Below, piece by piece: positions 7,718-16,035 of a stretch of DNA of 21,534 nt. The position numbers were made by a program, and so were the translations under genes. The stretch's first letter is position 1. Each line of letters begins with the position of its first letter. Source of the DNA: Candidatus Bathyarchaeota archaeon (lineage in GTDB: Archaea > Thermoproteota > Bathyarchaeia > 40CM-2-53-6); the NCBI GenBank assembly GCA_005884605.1, contig VBBE01000027.1:1-21534 (forward strand). Reading direction: 5' to 3'. The notes under the pieces are model-generated. The model worked only from the letters and a program-made list of their open reading frames with translations, did no database searches and was not told the DNA's origin.

Positions 7718-8959
7718 TTACCTTGGCGCTTCAACCGTAATCGGAACTCTCGTCCCGGGCACCTGTTGCCAGTTCATCTGGGGACCCTTGAAGCCTAGCT
7801 TCACTAGGCCAACCAGCAAGACAAGCTGGAAGCCAAGGAATGCAACAGCCCCGAAGACCCACGATCCAGTCCCGTGAAGACCCGCAACGTCGGTTCCGCG
7901 ATACCGGCCGATCAGGCCGCGCAAAATTGCAAGCGCGGGAATCGACAGTATCGCAGTCGCAAGAAGTGCGACCAGCGCCGAAATCGGGGAAACGACCAAG
8001 AGACCGAAGAAGAAAATCAAGGAAACGGTCAGGAGGATAGGCGAGACAATGTGAACAAAGAATTCGAACGGAAAGACGATCGTGCCGTATTTCCCGAGGC
8101 TCCGCCTAAACAAGAGGTTAGAGTTCTGGAGGAGAGCATGCTGATTATTCATTCCTCTCCTAAGCTTATGCTGTAGCTTTGGCCTCAGCTTACCAGCTTC
8201 TGTCTCTAAGAACGATACATCTGGAGCGTATAGCGCTTTGAAACCCTTCGATCTGACCGTGACGGTAAGTTCCACATCATCACAGACAACTCCTGGACGC
8301 AATGGCTCTAGAAGCGCTCTCCTATAGGCTGAAAGCTCGCTCTCGCACATGAAGGGAGAATCAGTCTCGGCCTCAGCCATCCTGATAGCAGTGTATATCC
8401 GTCGATAGTCTGCTTCTATACCGGTCAAAATTGACCTTCCTCCAAGGGGAACTTCCACACCGGAGACAGCTCCGATGTCAGATCCCTCGAAATTCTCGAC
8501 CAGCTTCCGCAGTGAACCCGAAGGAAAGGTAACGTCAGCGTCCGTCAGGATGATTATTTCAGATTTTACGCTACGCAAGGCTTCGTTTATCGCCTCGCTT
8601 TTGCCTCGCCTGACAGGCTGCTCTATCAGAACAAGATTGACCTCGCGCTTATGATCTCCAGCAAACTTCTTGACAATATTTCCGGTTTCATCATTGGACG
8701 CACTGTCAACAACGACCACCTCGAACTTTTCCCTTGGATAGTCTAGCTCGAGAACATTTTCGAGCTTCTGAAGGATAATTGAAGCTTCGTTATAGGTAGG
8801 AATGACCAAAGAAACGGTAGGGACAACCCCGCTAGCCCGCTGGAACCGAGGCCTTGGAGAACCCTTGTGCAGGAGAAAGAGTCCGAGAGTATAGGCTACG
8901 ACAACGACGCTTATCATCACGTAGTAGAGAACTTCTAAAGCAGATATCAGGAAGGTCAT
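7718..8959 (-). CDS. Membrane glycosyltransferase, GT2 family
   Basis: This 413-residue protein has an N-terminal membrane helix (residues 5-29), then a GT-A domain: LVIPTYNEAS (51-60), VVVVDSASND (81-90), RRGKSEAIN (117-125), the DxD motif DAD (140-142), and the acceptor-side acidic pair CDDVE (226-230). RRGMNNQ (267-273) stands where processive GT2 enzymes have Q/R-x-x-R-W. Three or four C-terminal helices (about 297-325, 328-350 and 368-388) resemble hyaluronan or cellulose synthase-like and biofilm-type GT2 enzymes. It likely uses a nucleotide sugar on the cytoplasmic side to extend a lipid- or polymer-linked glycan. The ATG start lies seven bases after the deacetylase stop, a link common in PgaC/IcaA-like pairs, but the domain order here differs. 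Confidence 0.82.
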   Translation of the reverse strand: MTFLISALEVLYYVMISVVVVAYTLGLFLLHKGSPRPRFQRASGVVPTVSLVIPTYNEASIILQKLENVLELDYPREKFEVVVVDSASNDETGNIVKKFAGDHKREVNLVLIEQPVRRGKSEAINEALRSVKSEIIILTDADVTFPSGSLRKLVENFEGSDIGAVSGVEVPLGGRSILTGIEADYRRIYTAIRMAEAETDSPFMCESELSAYRRALLEPLRPGVVCDDVELTVTVRSKGFKALYAPDVSFLETEAGKLRPKLQHKLRRGMNNQHALLQNSNLLFRRSLGKYGTIVFPFEFFVHIVSPILLTVSLIFFFGLLVVSPISALVALLATAILSIPALAILRGLIGRYRGTDVAGLHGTGSWVFGAVAFLGFQLVLLVGLVKLGFKGPQMNWQQVPGTRVPITVEAPR

Positions 8960-8966
8960 TTGAAAG

Positions 8967-10556
8967 TCAAGACCTAAGCCTTGAACTCTTGGGCATCTCG
9001 ATCACACTATTGGCGCTTGGACGTTCTATCTTGAACCCGTCCAATCCATAGCCCATAATGAGTTCGAGTTCAAGTTCTCCAATCGCATTCTTGCTCTCGT
9101 CTGAACGAGTGTTGATCATCCCCCCCTCGTCAATGTAAGACTCTTGTCGATAGATCCACCATCGCGCCATCTCGCCGAGAGTCATGATGTCGCAGGCTGG
9201 GTCCGATCGGAACGACCTTAGGAGACGGAGGTATTCCTTGCGCCCTTCTTCCTGACCGAACTCATAGTCCGGGTGAACAAGTAGAACACAAGCACCTCGT
9301 GTCCCCTTGATCCATCTTGAGACCTCGAGAAGTTGGTCGACGGCTTCAGCGACTCGCAATCCGCCTACTCTGATGAGCTGGTGGTCTTGCGGCATCGAGA
9401 CAGGAATCTCTACCAAGCCCGATATTAGGAAGGGAAAGACGGCTCCGATCCCGTGAGGCTTGAGCGAAGTCGGCGATAAAGGCTCCCAGCTCGGCATTGA
9501 CGAATCGTATTCGTAGCCCGCCTTTCCGAGCGTTTCCACGAGTTCTCGCGAGTGCTGCAGAAGGGGAGCTCTGAACCCTCGAACGGGTCTTCGCGAGAGA
9601 AATTCAAGCCGCTCTCTGCAACGTTTCACCCTGTCCAACTTGTCGGTGATGCTTGCGAACAACAATCGGCCATCATGCTTCGTGTCATGACATCCAACTT
9701 CACCATTCTCTGCGAGCGCAATTACTAGTTGCGAGGATAAAGGGTACCGATTGGTTGGAAGGTTCCAGGTGGAACGTATGCCTAGCTCTTTCTCAACCTC
9801 AATGAGGCGTCCAGCACCGTCTTCAAGTCCGAGCTGTGTTTCCACGTCATGGCTGACTGCAAGCGCATAGGACTTGCCTCGCCGCCAGAAACCAATAATT
9901 GGGATCGGATCTTGGGAAGCGATTGATAGGCTCGCAAGGAAGAGCGAGCGTAGAAATTCTACTGGACCCAGTAGTTCCTCTCTGAAGGCTGTAACGCTTC
10001 TTTTCGCCTTGAAGAACCTGTTCCGAATGCTGGAAGGTATAAGGCGGTATGAGAAGGGCATTCGCGTGAGGAGACGGAATCTCCAGTTCGGATTTTCGTC
10101 CATTCGGCCGTACATTACCCGGTGATATTCCGATACGAGGTCCACTGAGAGAATGTGGACAGCTGATCCAAGTATCTTGTTGACTAAGATATTCTCGCCG
10201 TCTTTCAACACCGGTTCAAGCTCGGGCCCAGAAAATTGGTAGAGCCTTGTTTGCAGGGACACGGAAACGCCAGGCGAAATTGGCAAGCGAACTGGCGTTT
10301 CCTCAAAGGTCACATCCAATCCGAAGTGCCGTGCGATCTCTCTTGCGCCTTCGATTCTTGTTGGAGAAAAGATTGCCGGCCGAGAGTCTTGCGTGTCGAT
10401 TTCTTTCGGCAGACTAGACGTGAAAAGGATATTTTTTCGATCAACTTGAGACCTGAGAGTGTAGGGCACTTTCCAGAATTCCGCGTACTCGGTTAGAATG
10501 GACAAGTCATGATCGTCGTTCCCAGCCAATACGATTGGGACGAATTTCTGGTCCAA
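8967..10556 (-). CDS. Polysaccharide deacetylase (CE4-like) with a long N-terminal domain
   Basis: The C-terminal half is a NodB-type deacetylase: VSHDVET (Asp237 as catalytic base), CHDTKHD (metal ligands His290 and His294), GFRAP (327-331, the conserved Arg), YDSSMP, and LLVHPDYEF (His428). These enzymes remove N-acetyl groups from amino sugars using a metal. Residues 1-225 form a separate domain I do not recognise, with alternating strands and helices (FVPIVLAGNDD at the start, AVHILSVDLVSEYHR about 132-146) and no signal peptide, so the protein appears cytoplasmic. Total length is 529 residues. TTG 10556 was chosen because it starts two bases after the preceding stop; GTG 10610 would add 18 residues and overlap the GT2 gene by 52 bases. 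In this operon it could trim an intracellular acetylated sugar intermediate. Confidence 0.75.
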   Translation of the reverse strand: MDQKFVPIVLAGNDDHDLSILTEYAEFWKVPYTLRSQVDRKNILFTSSLPKEIDTQDSRPAIFSPTRIEGAREIARHFGLDVTFEETPVRLPISPGVSVSLQTRLYQFSGPELEPVLKDGENILVNKILGSAVHILSVDLVSEYHRVMYGRMDENPNWRFRLLTRMPFSYRLIPSSIRNRFFKAKRSVTAFREELLGPVEFLRSLFLASLSIASQDPIPIIGFWRRGKSYALAVSHDVETQLGLEDGAGRLIEVEKELGIRSTWNLPTNRYPLSSQLVIALAENGEVGCHDTKHDGRLLFASITDKLDRVKRCRERLEFLSRRPVRGFRAPLLQHSRELVETLGKAGYEYDSSMPSWEPLSPTSLKPHGIGAVFPFLISGLVEIPVSMPQDHQLIRVGGLRVAEAVDQLLEVSRWIKGTRGACVLLVHPDYEFGQEEGRKEYLRLLRSFRSDPACDIMTLGEMARWWIYRQESYIDEGGMINTRSDESKNAIGELELELIMGYGLDGFKIERPSANSVIEMPKSSRLRS

Positions 10557-10558
10557 CT

Positions 10559-11287
10559 CTATTTCCTGACTCCTAGCCTGAGCAGGAATAACGGCCCTAC
10601 GATCTGCCACCAGTCTTTGGACGGCGAGATATGCGAGTACTTCTTGTCTTTTATGGCGGAGTAATCTTTTGAAACTGGTCTCTCAGCGAACTTGTAGCCT
10701 AGAGTCAGTACTTTGTAGTGAAGGTAGTATTCGAGCTCGTAATTGTCAAGCCAACTCTGCCACATGTTGATGCGCGGGTCCGCAACAATCGAGGCCCTGT
10801 AAGCTCTGAAGCCGTTGGTTACCTCTGTGCACCGAACGCCAGTCATGATGGACCACACATAGGGAAAGAGCCGGGTGAAAATGCTTCTCAAGAAAGGATT
10901 CTTTTCTCGACGGCCGCCGGGCAAAAACCTGGAGCCCTGCACGTAATCGTATCCCTCTTCGAGGATAGGCGTTGTCAACCGAGGGATTTCGCGCGGGTCA
11001 TCCTTTCCATTTCCCGCCATGATTACGATGAGTTCGAATCCATTTTCGAGCGCGTACTTGTAGCCTTGCCGTATCGCGTAGCCTATTCCGTTTCGGACCG
11101 CGTTCTGTATAGTCTTTATTGGAACTCGTATTTGCCGGCCCGCTTCCTCGATGGCTCCCAGCGTCACAACTCCTGGCTTGTCTGCGACCACGCATATTTC
11201 ATCGACATAGCTTGGCTCGAAGCGCTTGATAACTCTGGCAATAGTATCTGACTCCCCGTAAACAGGAATTATTGCTATCGTCTTCAA
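10559..11287 (-). CDS. Soluble GT2 glycosyltransferase (DPM1/polyprenyl-phosphate type)
   Basis: This 242-residue protein has a single GT-A domain with no membrane helices. [16 protein letters not shown] (5-20) begins it; [15 protein letters not shown] (66-80) is the usual G-x-G-x-A helix; NGKDDP (93-98) stands where most relatives have DADLQD or [15 protein letters not shown] (116-125) and NGFRAYR (158-164) match dolichyl-phosphate mannosyl/glucosyltransferase relatives. I infer transfer of a sugar from a nucleotide donor to a polyprenyl phosphate or lipid-linked chain at the inner face of the membrane. The start is TTG 11287, overlapping the acetyltransferase stop in a TTGA arrangement, so translation is coupled. 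The loss of the first Asp of the usual motif is odd but DD remains. Confidence 0.8.
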   Translation of the reverse strand: MKTIAIIPVYGESDTIARVIKRFEPSYVDEICVVADKPGVVTLGAIEEAGRQIRVPIKTIQNAVRNGIGYAIRQGYKYALENGFELIVIMAGNGKDDPREIPRLTTPILEEGYDYVQGSRFLPGGRREKNPFLRSIFTRLFPYVWSIMTGVRCTEVTNGFRAYRASIVADPRINMWQSWLDNYELEYYLHYKVLTLGYKFAERPVSKDYSAIKDKKYSHISPSKDWWQIVGPLFLLRLGVRK

Positions 11288-11793
11288 TGTCGCGACGCTC
11301 CTTTCACGCCATGTGGACGCTTGAATGTAATAGGAACAGGCTCCTTCTTACTAACGACTCGTGCAGGGTTGCCGAACGCAATAGCGTTATCCGGTATGTC
11401 CCTTGTCACGACCGAGCCTGCCCCTATGAGGGCGTTTTCTCCGATCGTTACCCCTGGATTAATGACGCTCTTTGCACCGATAGATGCGAACTTCTTCACT
11501 CGTGTCTCAAGGAGTTTCCATTCACCATGGGCTTTCGGGTATTTGTCGTTGGTGAATGTGACGCTCGGTCCGATGAACACATTGTCTTCTATAATTACTC
11601 CGGTTGGGATGAAGACGAAAGGTCGAATCTTGCAGTTGTCGCCTATTGTGACACCTTCTTCAAGATAGACGAAAGCGTCTATCTTGGTGTTCTCTCCGAT
11701 CGTGCAGCCGTAGAGGTTTACTTGGTCATATACCCGAGATGACTGCGCGATTCTTGAGTTCTTGATAATTGAGTATTTTGGGCGTCTCCTCAC
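11284..11793 (-). CDS. Left-handed beta-helix sugar N-acetyltransferase, WbpD-like
   Basis: A 169-residue protein built of hexapeptide repeats (for example [74 protein letters not shown]) and ending in the family hallmark NPARVVSKK. The [12 protein letters not shown] loop (about 81-92) followed by a strand with KKFASIGA matches WbpD/WlbB-type enzymes, which acetylate the 3-amino group of UDP-2-acetamido-3-amino-2,3-dideoxyglucuronate with acetyl-CoA. Other LbH acetyltransferases are possible, but the two genes upstream are exactly the dehydrogenase and aminotransferase of that route. It starts with GTG 11793 in a GTGA overlap with the dehydrogenase stop and itself overlaps the next gene by four bases. 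Confidence 0.82.
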   Translation of the reverse strand: MRRRPKYSIIKNSRIAQSSRVYDQVNLYGCTIGENTKIDAFVYLEEGVTIGDNCKIRPFVFIPTGVIIEDNVFIGPSVTFTNDKYPKAHGEWKLLETRVKKFASIGAKSVINPGVTIGENALIGAGSVVTRDIPDNAIAFGNPARVVSKKEPVPITFKRPHGVKGASRH

Positions 11794-12800
11794 TTTACAT
11801 GGATCTCCTCGGCCAAGGGCATCTGGACGGTCACGGTTCTTTCTTGACGTAGAGATTCCCGTGCTGCCTCCAAGACACTGACGACCCGGGCCCCTAGAAC
11901 CCCGTCTGAGAGATTAGCAAAGGGTTTGGAGTCATGGCTACTTGAAATGCAGTTGACGAAGTGGGTAACTTCCTCTCTCAGTGTGTTGCTAGGCGTGATG
12001 GAGATTTGGGTACTGGGCGAAGCGTGAAGAACTCCTTTCTGTTCGGAGCAGTCTAGGTATGCCATGCCTTTGCTGCCTACCACCGTAACATCTCGGCGCT
12101 TCTCACGGTCAAGCCAGCTTACCTCAACTTGTGCTGTCAAGCCGCCCGGGTGCTCAGCTGTAATGAAGGCGACTTCCTCGTTCTCCTTGGTTCTGTAGCC
12201 CTTTCCTCTGCAAGTGATCTTGTTCGGCCACATGTCTAGGAGGTAGTTGCATATGTCGAATGGATGGGGAGCTAGGTCAGTGATAACCTCTCGGTATCCT
12301 TGTGGGGGTAAGAAGCCCGTCCATCCGAACCGTACGTAGTAGAGTTCGCCGAGTATTCCCGTGTTCATGGCCTGTCGGAGTTCTCTGACTCCATTGTTGA
12401 ATCGGTGTATGTGGCCCACACATAGGACCTTCTTGTTCTCTTCTGCGATTCCAACGAGCTGGTAGGCCTCCTTCGAGGCGAGGGTGAGGGGCTTTTCTAC
12501 TAACACATTCTTCCCATGTCTAAGAAAGCTGGAGGCGACTTCGAAGTGGGTGGCGTTGGGCGTGCAAATGTGCACTCCTGACAACTCAGGGTCGGTCAGC
12601 AATCCCTGGTAGTCTACCCGATAGTCCAGCGGTCCAAATTCCTGTTGGCACTGAGCCAGCATGGTCGGGGAATTGTCTACGACAGCGTGGAGCTGGACTC
12701 GTCCGGTGGCCTTGCCAACGTCTAGAATCTCGCGAATGACCTTCTTGCCCCAATAGCCCGCGCCTATGACGGCGATTCGGACTGGATTTGTCGTGCTCAC
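11790..12800 (-). CDS. Gfo/Idh/MocA sugar dehydrogenase, WbpB-like
   Basis: A 336-residue NAD(P)-dependent oxidoreductase. The Rossmann motif GAGYWGKK is at 13-20, [11 protein letters not shown] (79-89) closes the dinucleotide site, EKPL (102-105) is the family signature with its Lys, and [15 protein letters not shown] (175-189) carries the catalytic His179. The C-terminal half is the mixed beta-sheet domain. In the WbpB/WlbA role it would oxidise the 3-hydroxyl of UDP-GlcNAc-uronate before transamination. GTG 12800 was chosen: it begins 13 bases after the aminotransferase stop, follows GAGAGG, and places the Rossmann strand directly at the start. The longer frame to 13064 merely overlaps the aminotransferase gene and has no family resemblance there. 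Confidence 0.85.
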   Translation of the reverse strand: MSTTNPVRIAVIGAGYWGKKVIREILDVGKATGRVQLHAVVDNSPTMLAQCQQEFGPLDYRVDYQGLLTDPELSGVHICTPNATHFEVASSFLRHGKNVLVEKPLTLASKEAYQLVGIAEENKKVLCVGHIHRFNNGVRELRQAMNTGILGELYYVRFGWTGFLPPQGYREVITDLAPHPFDICNYLLDMWPNKITCRGKGYRTKENEEVAFITAEHPGGLTAQVEVSWLDREKRRDVTVVGSKGMAYLDCSEQKGVLHASPSTQISITPSNTLREEVTHFVNCISSSHDSKPFANLSDGVLGARVVSVLEAARESLRQERTVTVQMPLAEEIHVK

Positions 12801-12813
12801 TTTACAAGCCTCT

Positions 12814-14007
12814 CTATTCTGTGGTAGATGCTCTGACGAGCCTGCAGACTGTGAGGACCTCTTCTTCGGTGATGGAAGCGTGAATAGGTAGGCTGAGTAC
12901 TTGTCCCGCCAGCTTTTCTGCCATGGGGAACGATCCTTCTGAGTACCCGTATTCTGCCCGGTAGGGAACTTGCAGATGGATGGGTACTGGATAGTGGATG
13001 GCCGCCTCCACTCCGTTCTTTTCAAGATACGATGCGAGCTCATCTCTGCGCTCGCTACGAACAACGAACAGGTGATACACAGGTGTTTCCTTGGGCGTCT
13101 CCGTTGGGGGCAGTGTTATTCCCTGCGCTCCTTCCAGCGTTCTTCTGTATAGGTCGGCGATTCTTCTTCGAGTCTTGTTCCAGCCGTCCAGTTTTCTCAA
13201 CTGGACTCTTCCGATCGCAGCGTTTACAGTGTTGAGCCTTGACGTATAGCCAATGCGCGACATCGTATACTTTGAAGCTCGACCGCAGTCTCTGAAGCTA
13301 CGAGCCGCATCAGCAACATCCTCATCATTCGTCACGATCATCCCGCCGTCACCGCAGACGGTCATGTTCTTGCTGGTGTAGAAAGAGAAACACGCCGTGT
13401 CTCCGATCGAGCCGACTCGTCGTCCTTCGTACTCCGCGCCGTGTGCTTGACAAGCATCCTCAACGATGCTAATTCCCTTGCCCTCGACGAGGTCCCGAAA
13501 TTCGTTCATCCTCGCAGGTTGTCCGTAAAGATGAACTGGAATGATGACGCGGGTTTTCGGCGTGAGCTTCGCTTCAACTTTTGAAGGGTCGAGGTTGAAC
13601 CCGTTGTCTTCCACGTCAGCAAATCTTGGCTGGGCTCCTGCGTGGATTACGGCGTTGGATGTGGCGAAGAATGAGAATGGTGTAGTCATGACTTCATCGT
13701 TCGGACCGATTTGCATAGACTGAAGCGCGATTTGAAGGGCGGCGGTCCCAGACCCGGTTGACACTGCATATCGACTGCCACAGTATCGGGCAAATTCCTC
13801 CTCGAACTTGAACACGCTCTCTCCCATGACCAACTTCTCGTTCTGCAAAGAGTACACTGCGGCTTGAAGCATCTCCTCGTCTACCACCGGCCGCATCAGA
13901 GGAATCTTGAATCCGTGCTTGACACGGGGACCGGTCTCAGCGACGCCAATGGAATTTGCGGTGAGGACCGTTTCTTTAGCCGTTTTCCGATACCTTGAAA
14001 GGGTCAT
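12814..14007 (-). CDS. DegT/DnrJ/EryC1 PLP sugar aminotransferase, WbpE-like (first gene of operon)
   Basis: This 397-residue protein is a standard nucleotide-sugar aminotransferase: IPLMRPVVDEEMLQA (35-49), GSGTAALQIAL (85-95) for phosphate binding, VEDACQAHGA (182-191; Asp184 contacts the PLP ring), and the Schiff-base lysine in SFYTSKNMTVCGDGG (Lys213). GYTSRLNTVNAAIG (253-266) and the end motif LSLPIHASITEEEV follow. It moves an amino group from glutamate to a keto-sugar nucleotide, here probably the 3-keto product of the dehydrogenase next to it. The first 33 residues are longer than usual, but no ATG, GTG or TTG nearer IPLMRP suits, so ATG 14007 is kept. It leads the minus-strand operon, and its promoter must lie in the divergent region at 14008-14332. 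Confidence 0.88.
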   Translation of the reverse strand: MTLSRYRKTAKETVLTANSIGVAETGPRVKHGFKIPLMRPVVDEEMLQAAVYSLQNEKLVMGESVFKFEEEFARYCGSRYAVSTGSGTAALQIALQSMQIGPNDEVMTTPFSFFATSNAVIHAGAQPRFADVEDNGFNLDPSKVEAKLTPKTRVIIPVHLYGQPARMNEFRDLVEGKGISIVEDACQAHGAEYEGRRVGSIGDTACFSFYTSKNMTVCGDGGMIVTNDEDVADAARSFRDCGRASKYTMSRIGYTSRLNTVNAAIGRVQLRKLDGWNKTRRRIADLYRRTLEGAQGITLPPTETPKETPVYHLFVVRSERRDELASYLEKNGVEAAIHYPVPIHLQVPYRAEYGYSEGSFPMAEKLAGQVLSLPIHASITEEEVLTVCRLVRASTTE

Positions 14008-14332
14008 TTGAGACTCGCGAGTTTTAACCCTTCCTAGGCAAAATCGTCACTTTCAATCGTTGTAATGACAAAGAAATCCCAAGATATCATCCTGCTTTCC
14101 CTGAATCAGCGGCCGGAATTGAATAAATACCACGTGAGCCGAATTCGTTTGTCAAACAGCTCTGACGAAACTAAGTCTTGTGAATAAGCAAGTTGATCCC
14201 GCTAATTTGTCTTGGAGACTTCCCCCGCCGTTTTGGCCTAGACTTCGCAAACATTACCGATCATGAAATTCGACTGATGGTCAAAGTAATGTTCTTCTTC
14301 CCTTGGCTGGTAACCTGCGTGGCCGATTATCC
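14008..14332. promoter_or_regulatory. Divergent regulatory region between the two glycan operons
   Basis: These 325 bases hold no gene. Both operons must be driven from here. An A/T-rich GAATAAATA at 14121-14129 is the best TATA-like element; in reverse (TATTTATTC) it would start the minus operon about 90 bases before ATG 14007. A second, GTTTTAA at 14021-14027, is too close to that ATG unless a later start is used. An imperfect inverted repeat at 14147-14171 is described separately. No obvious element sits 25-30 bases before ATG 14333. Confidence 0.4.
14147..14171. repeat. Inverted repeat, possible operator
   Basis: GTTTGTCA and TGACGAAAC face each other across eight bases (loop AACAGCTC), eight pairs with a single bulged G. 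Sitting between two divergent operons it could bind a regulator dimer, or be chance; only the symmetry and position support it. Confidence 0.3.
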
Positions 14333-15391
14333 ATGAGGCTGAACTTCCTTGAAGAAATAGGGGGCGTAAAAACCGCTCGGAGGGAAGCAGAATCATTGCT
14401 CCTAGCAACAGCGCTTCTGAAAAATTACGAGATCAGTGTGAAGGACGAAGACCGAATGTTAAAGCTCGCCAAGAAGAACAAAGTACTCTTGCGTGCGGCC
14501 AATTTAATTCATCTCCCCTCGAACGTTGTTGACGAAGCGAAGAAAGACGCTGCCGAGGCATTTGATCTATATGATCAAATGAGCAACGTTTTCATGCAGC
14601 ATCGAGTTTCATTCGTCGCGATAAAATCGTTCGACTCTCTCCCTGACATAGGACACGACATTGACCTGCTCGTCCCTTCTCCGACTGAGCTCGCAGATGC
14701 TGAAAAATTCTTAATCGATCAGTATAAAGTCCGACCCCAGGGATTAACTCATTGTGATAGGTTACTGGGAAAATTCAGCTGTTTTCTACCCGGCTATAAG
14801 CACGACTTTGAGCTTTACCCAACAATCAGCCAACTCGGCGAAACCCATCTAGACCCAAGCCAAGTTCTACTTCACCGAAGAAGAGAGACAGTTGAAGGCC
14901 ATGAGGTGTGGATGACGTCGGATTCGGACAGAGTGCTAATACGCGTGATTCACGCAATGTTTCGTCACAACTTCCTGAAGCTGTCAGATATTCTGGACTT
15001 CTTGAAACTGATAGAAACCGCCAGCTCTCAAGAAGTCCTAGAGAAGGTTGACAACGCCCTGATCGGCGACGCTTTCATTTTCTATCTAGCATCAATCGAG
15101 CGCTTCCTTAAAGCATGTCAAGTCGAAAACCCTCGCTTCCAAGAATTGAAGAAATCGGCCCAAGAAAGATTCGGTGACGATCGACTGAGATTCCTCAGAC
15201 GTGACAGACTTGTCCTCCCCTACAGAATCCCCACCGGGGCAATTATCATATTATTTCTAGCTAAGGCAGCAAGAGATGCGGCTCGGGCAAGATGGAAGAG
15301 CTCGATTTTCTGCCTGGTCGCCCCGCCCCTCATAGTGCTTGATTTTATCAGCGCAGCGTTCAGAGCTGGTGGAAGAGGTGGAGTCTGGTAG
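14333..15391 (+). CDS. Nucleotidyltransferase-fold protein (NTP_transf_5-like)
   Basis: This 352-residue protein has a helical first part and then AIKSFDSLPDIGHDIDLLV (96-114), the pol-beta-type arrangement in which Lys98 and the D-x-D pair Asp109/Asp111 bind metal and nucleotide. The rest (DLYPTISQLGET..., RRRETVEGHEVWMTS..., DRVLIRVIHAMFRHNFLKLSDILDFLKLI) follows the layout of the poorly known NTP_transf_5 proteins found in bacterial and archaeal polysaccharide clusters. It probably moves a nucleotidyl or related group to a sugar phosphate or protein, but no substrate is established. ATG 14333 is preferred over TTG 14303 for lack of any ribosome site at either. The stop overlaps the next GTG by one base. 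Confidence 0.68.
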   Translation: MRLNFLEEIGGVKTARREAESLLLATALLKNYEISVKDEDRMLKLAKKNKVLLRAANLIHLPSNVVDEAKKDAAEAFDLYDQMSNVFMQHRVSFVAIKSFDSLPDIGHDIDLLVPSPTELADAEKFLIDQYKVRPQGLTHCDRLLGKFSCFLPGYKHDFELYPTISQLGETHLDPSQVLLHRRRETVEGHEVWMTSDSDRVLIRVIHAMFRHNFLKLSDILDFLKLIETASSQEVLEKVDNALIGDAFIFYLASIERFLKACQVENPRFQELKKSAQERFGDDRLRFLRRDRLVLPYRIPTGAIIILFLAKAARDAARARWKSSIFCLVAPPLIVLDFISAAFRAGGRGGVW

Positions 15392-16035
15392 TGAAGAAGA
15401 TTCTGCTGACACTCAGTGGAACACATGGTTCCGGAAAATCCACCAACGCGGGGAGGTGTTACTATCTCCTCAATCGTTCCGGATACAAGTTCTCATACAT
15501 AAGGCATCAAGACCTCCTTGACCCGTTCGGGTTTATCGTAAGGCGAACAGCGAGAATACTGCACATTGAACCCAACCGGCTGGAGAAGATGAAACCAACT
15601 AGAGTTGCCTGGTCCCTCTACTTGTTCTTCATCTACTGTCCAATCCTGGTCGGTGGAATAAGGCTCCGCTATTTGTTCGGATACAGCGTCGTGTCCGATA
15701 GGTATCTGTACGATGTTATGGTAGGATTCAGAGACAATGGCATGACTGTCCCATCAGAAAGCCTGCTGATGAGACTTCTTCCACGACCCGACGTATCATT
15801 CGTTCTCGACGCGCCCGAGCAAAGGATTCTGGTGGACAGACCCGAGCATAGCCGAGATTTCATCCGCAAAGAAAAAATTCTCTACCGACAAGTCGCGGAT
15901 CATTTCAATCTCAGCAGAATAAGCACGAGCGACCCTCCTTCCATCGTTTGGAGCAATATGCTTTCGGAGATCAAAGTAGCTCTTGGGGAGAGAGCATCGG
16001 TAGAGCGGATTCCGCTCCAACAGGTGATTGGTTAA
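15391..16035 (+). CDS. Second thymidylate-kinase-fold P-loop protein
   Basis: A 214-residue protein with P-loop GTHGSGKST (10-18), a DRY motif in VVSDRYLYDVMV (103-105), then LLPRPDVSFVLDAPEQRI (the dTMP kinase L-x-x-P-D-x-x-x-x-L-D-x-x-P segment) and a C-terminal helix. It is only loosely like the kinase at 6960 (different P-loop wording, shorter insert, different tail), so the two are paralogues of separate descent rather than a recent copy. A housekeeping dTMP kinase role is not excluded, but the coupling to a nucleotidyltransferase and a phosphodiesterase argues for a sugar- or lipid-directed kinase. GTG 15391 overlaps the preceding stop by one base, and its TAA overlaps the next ATG by one base (TAATG). 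Confidence 0.72.
   Translation: MKKILLTLSGTHGSGKSTNAGRCYYLLNRSGYKFSYIRHQDLLDPFGFIVRRTARILHIEPNRLEKMKPTRVAWSLYLFFIYCPILVGGIRLRYLFGYSVVSDRYLYDVMVGFRDNGMTVPSESLLMRLLPRPDVSFVLDAPEQRILVDRPEHSRDFIRKEKILYRQVADHFNLSRISTSDPPSIVWSNMLSEIKVALGERASVERIPLQQVIG

Noticed and set aside
7840..8176. Two Arg/Gln/Lys-rich plus-strand frames that might look like basic proteins.
   Set aside because: They are the reverse image of the membrane helices of the GT2 gene.
10718..11251. 177-codon plus-strand frame opposite the soluble GT2 gene.
   Set aside because: No motif, and it mirrors a conserved GT2 gene; it is a frame left open by codon usage.
11272..11742. 156-codon plus-strand frame opposite the acetyltransferase gene.
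   Set aside because: Cys-rich, irregular composition without motifs; the hexapeptide repeats on the minus strand explain the region.
12801..13064. Extension of the dehydrogenase frame upstream of GTG 12800.
   Set aside because: It overlaps the well-supported aminotransferase end in another frame and has no likeness to the family; the Rossmann strand starts just after GTG 12800.
15948..16034. Earlier start for the phosphodiesterase.
   Set aside because: The extra 29 residues lie inside the kinase gene and precede the first core strand; ATG 16035 overlaps the kinase stop in the same way as the preceding gene pair.
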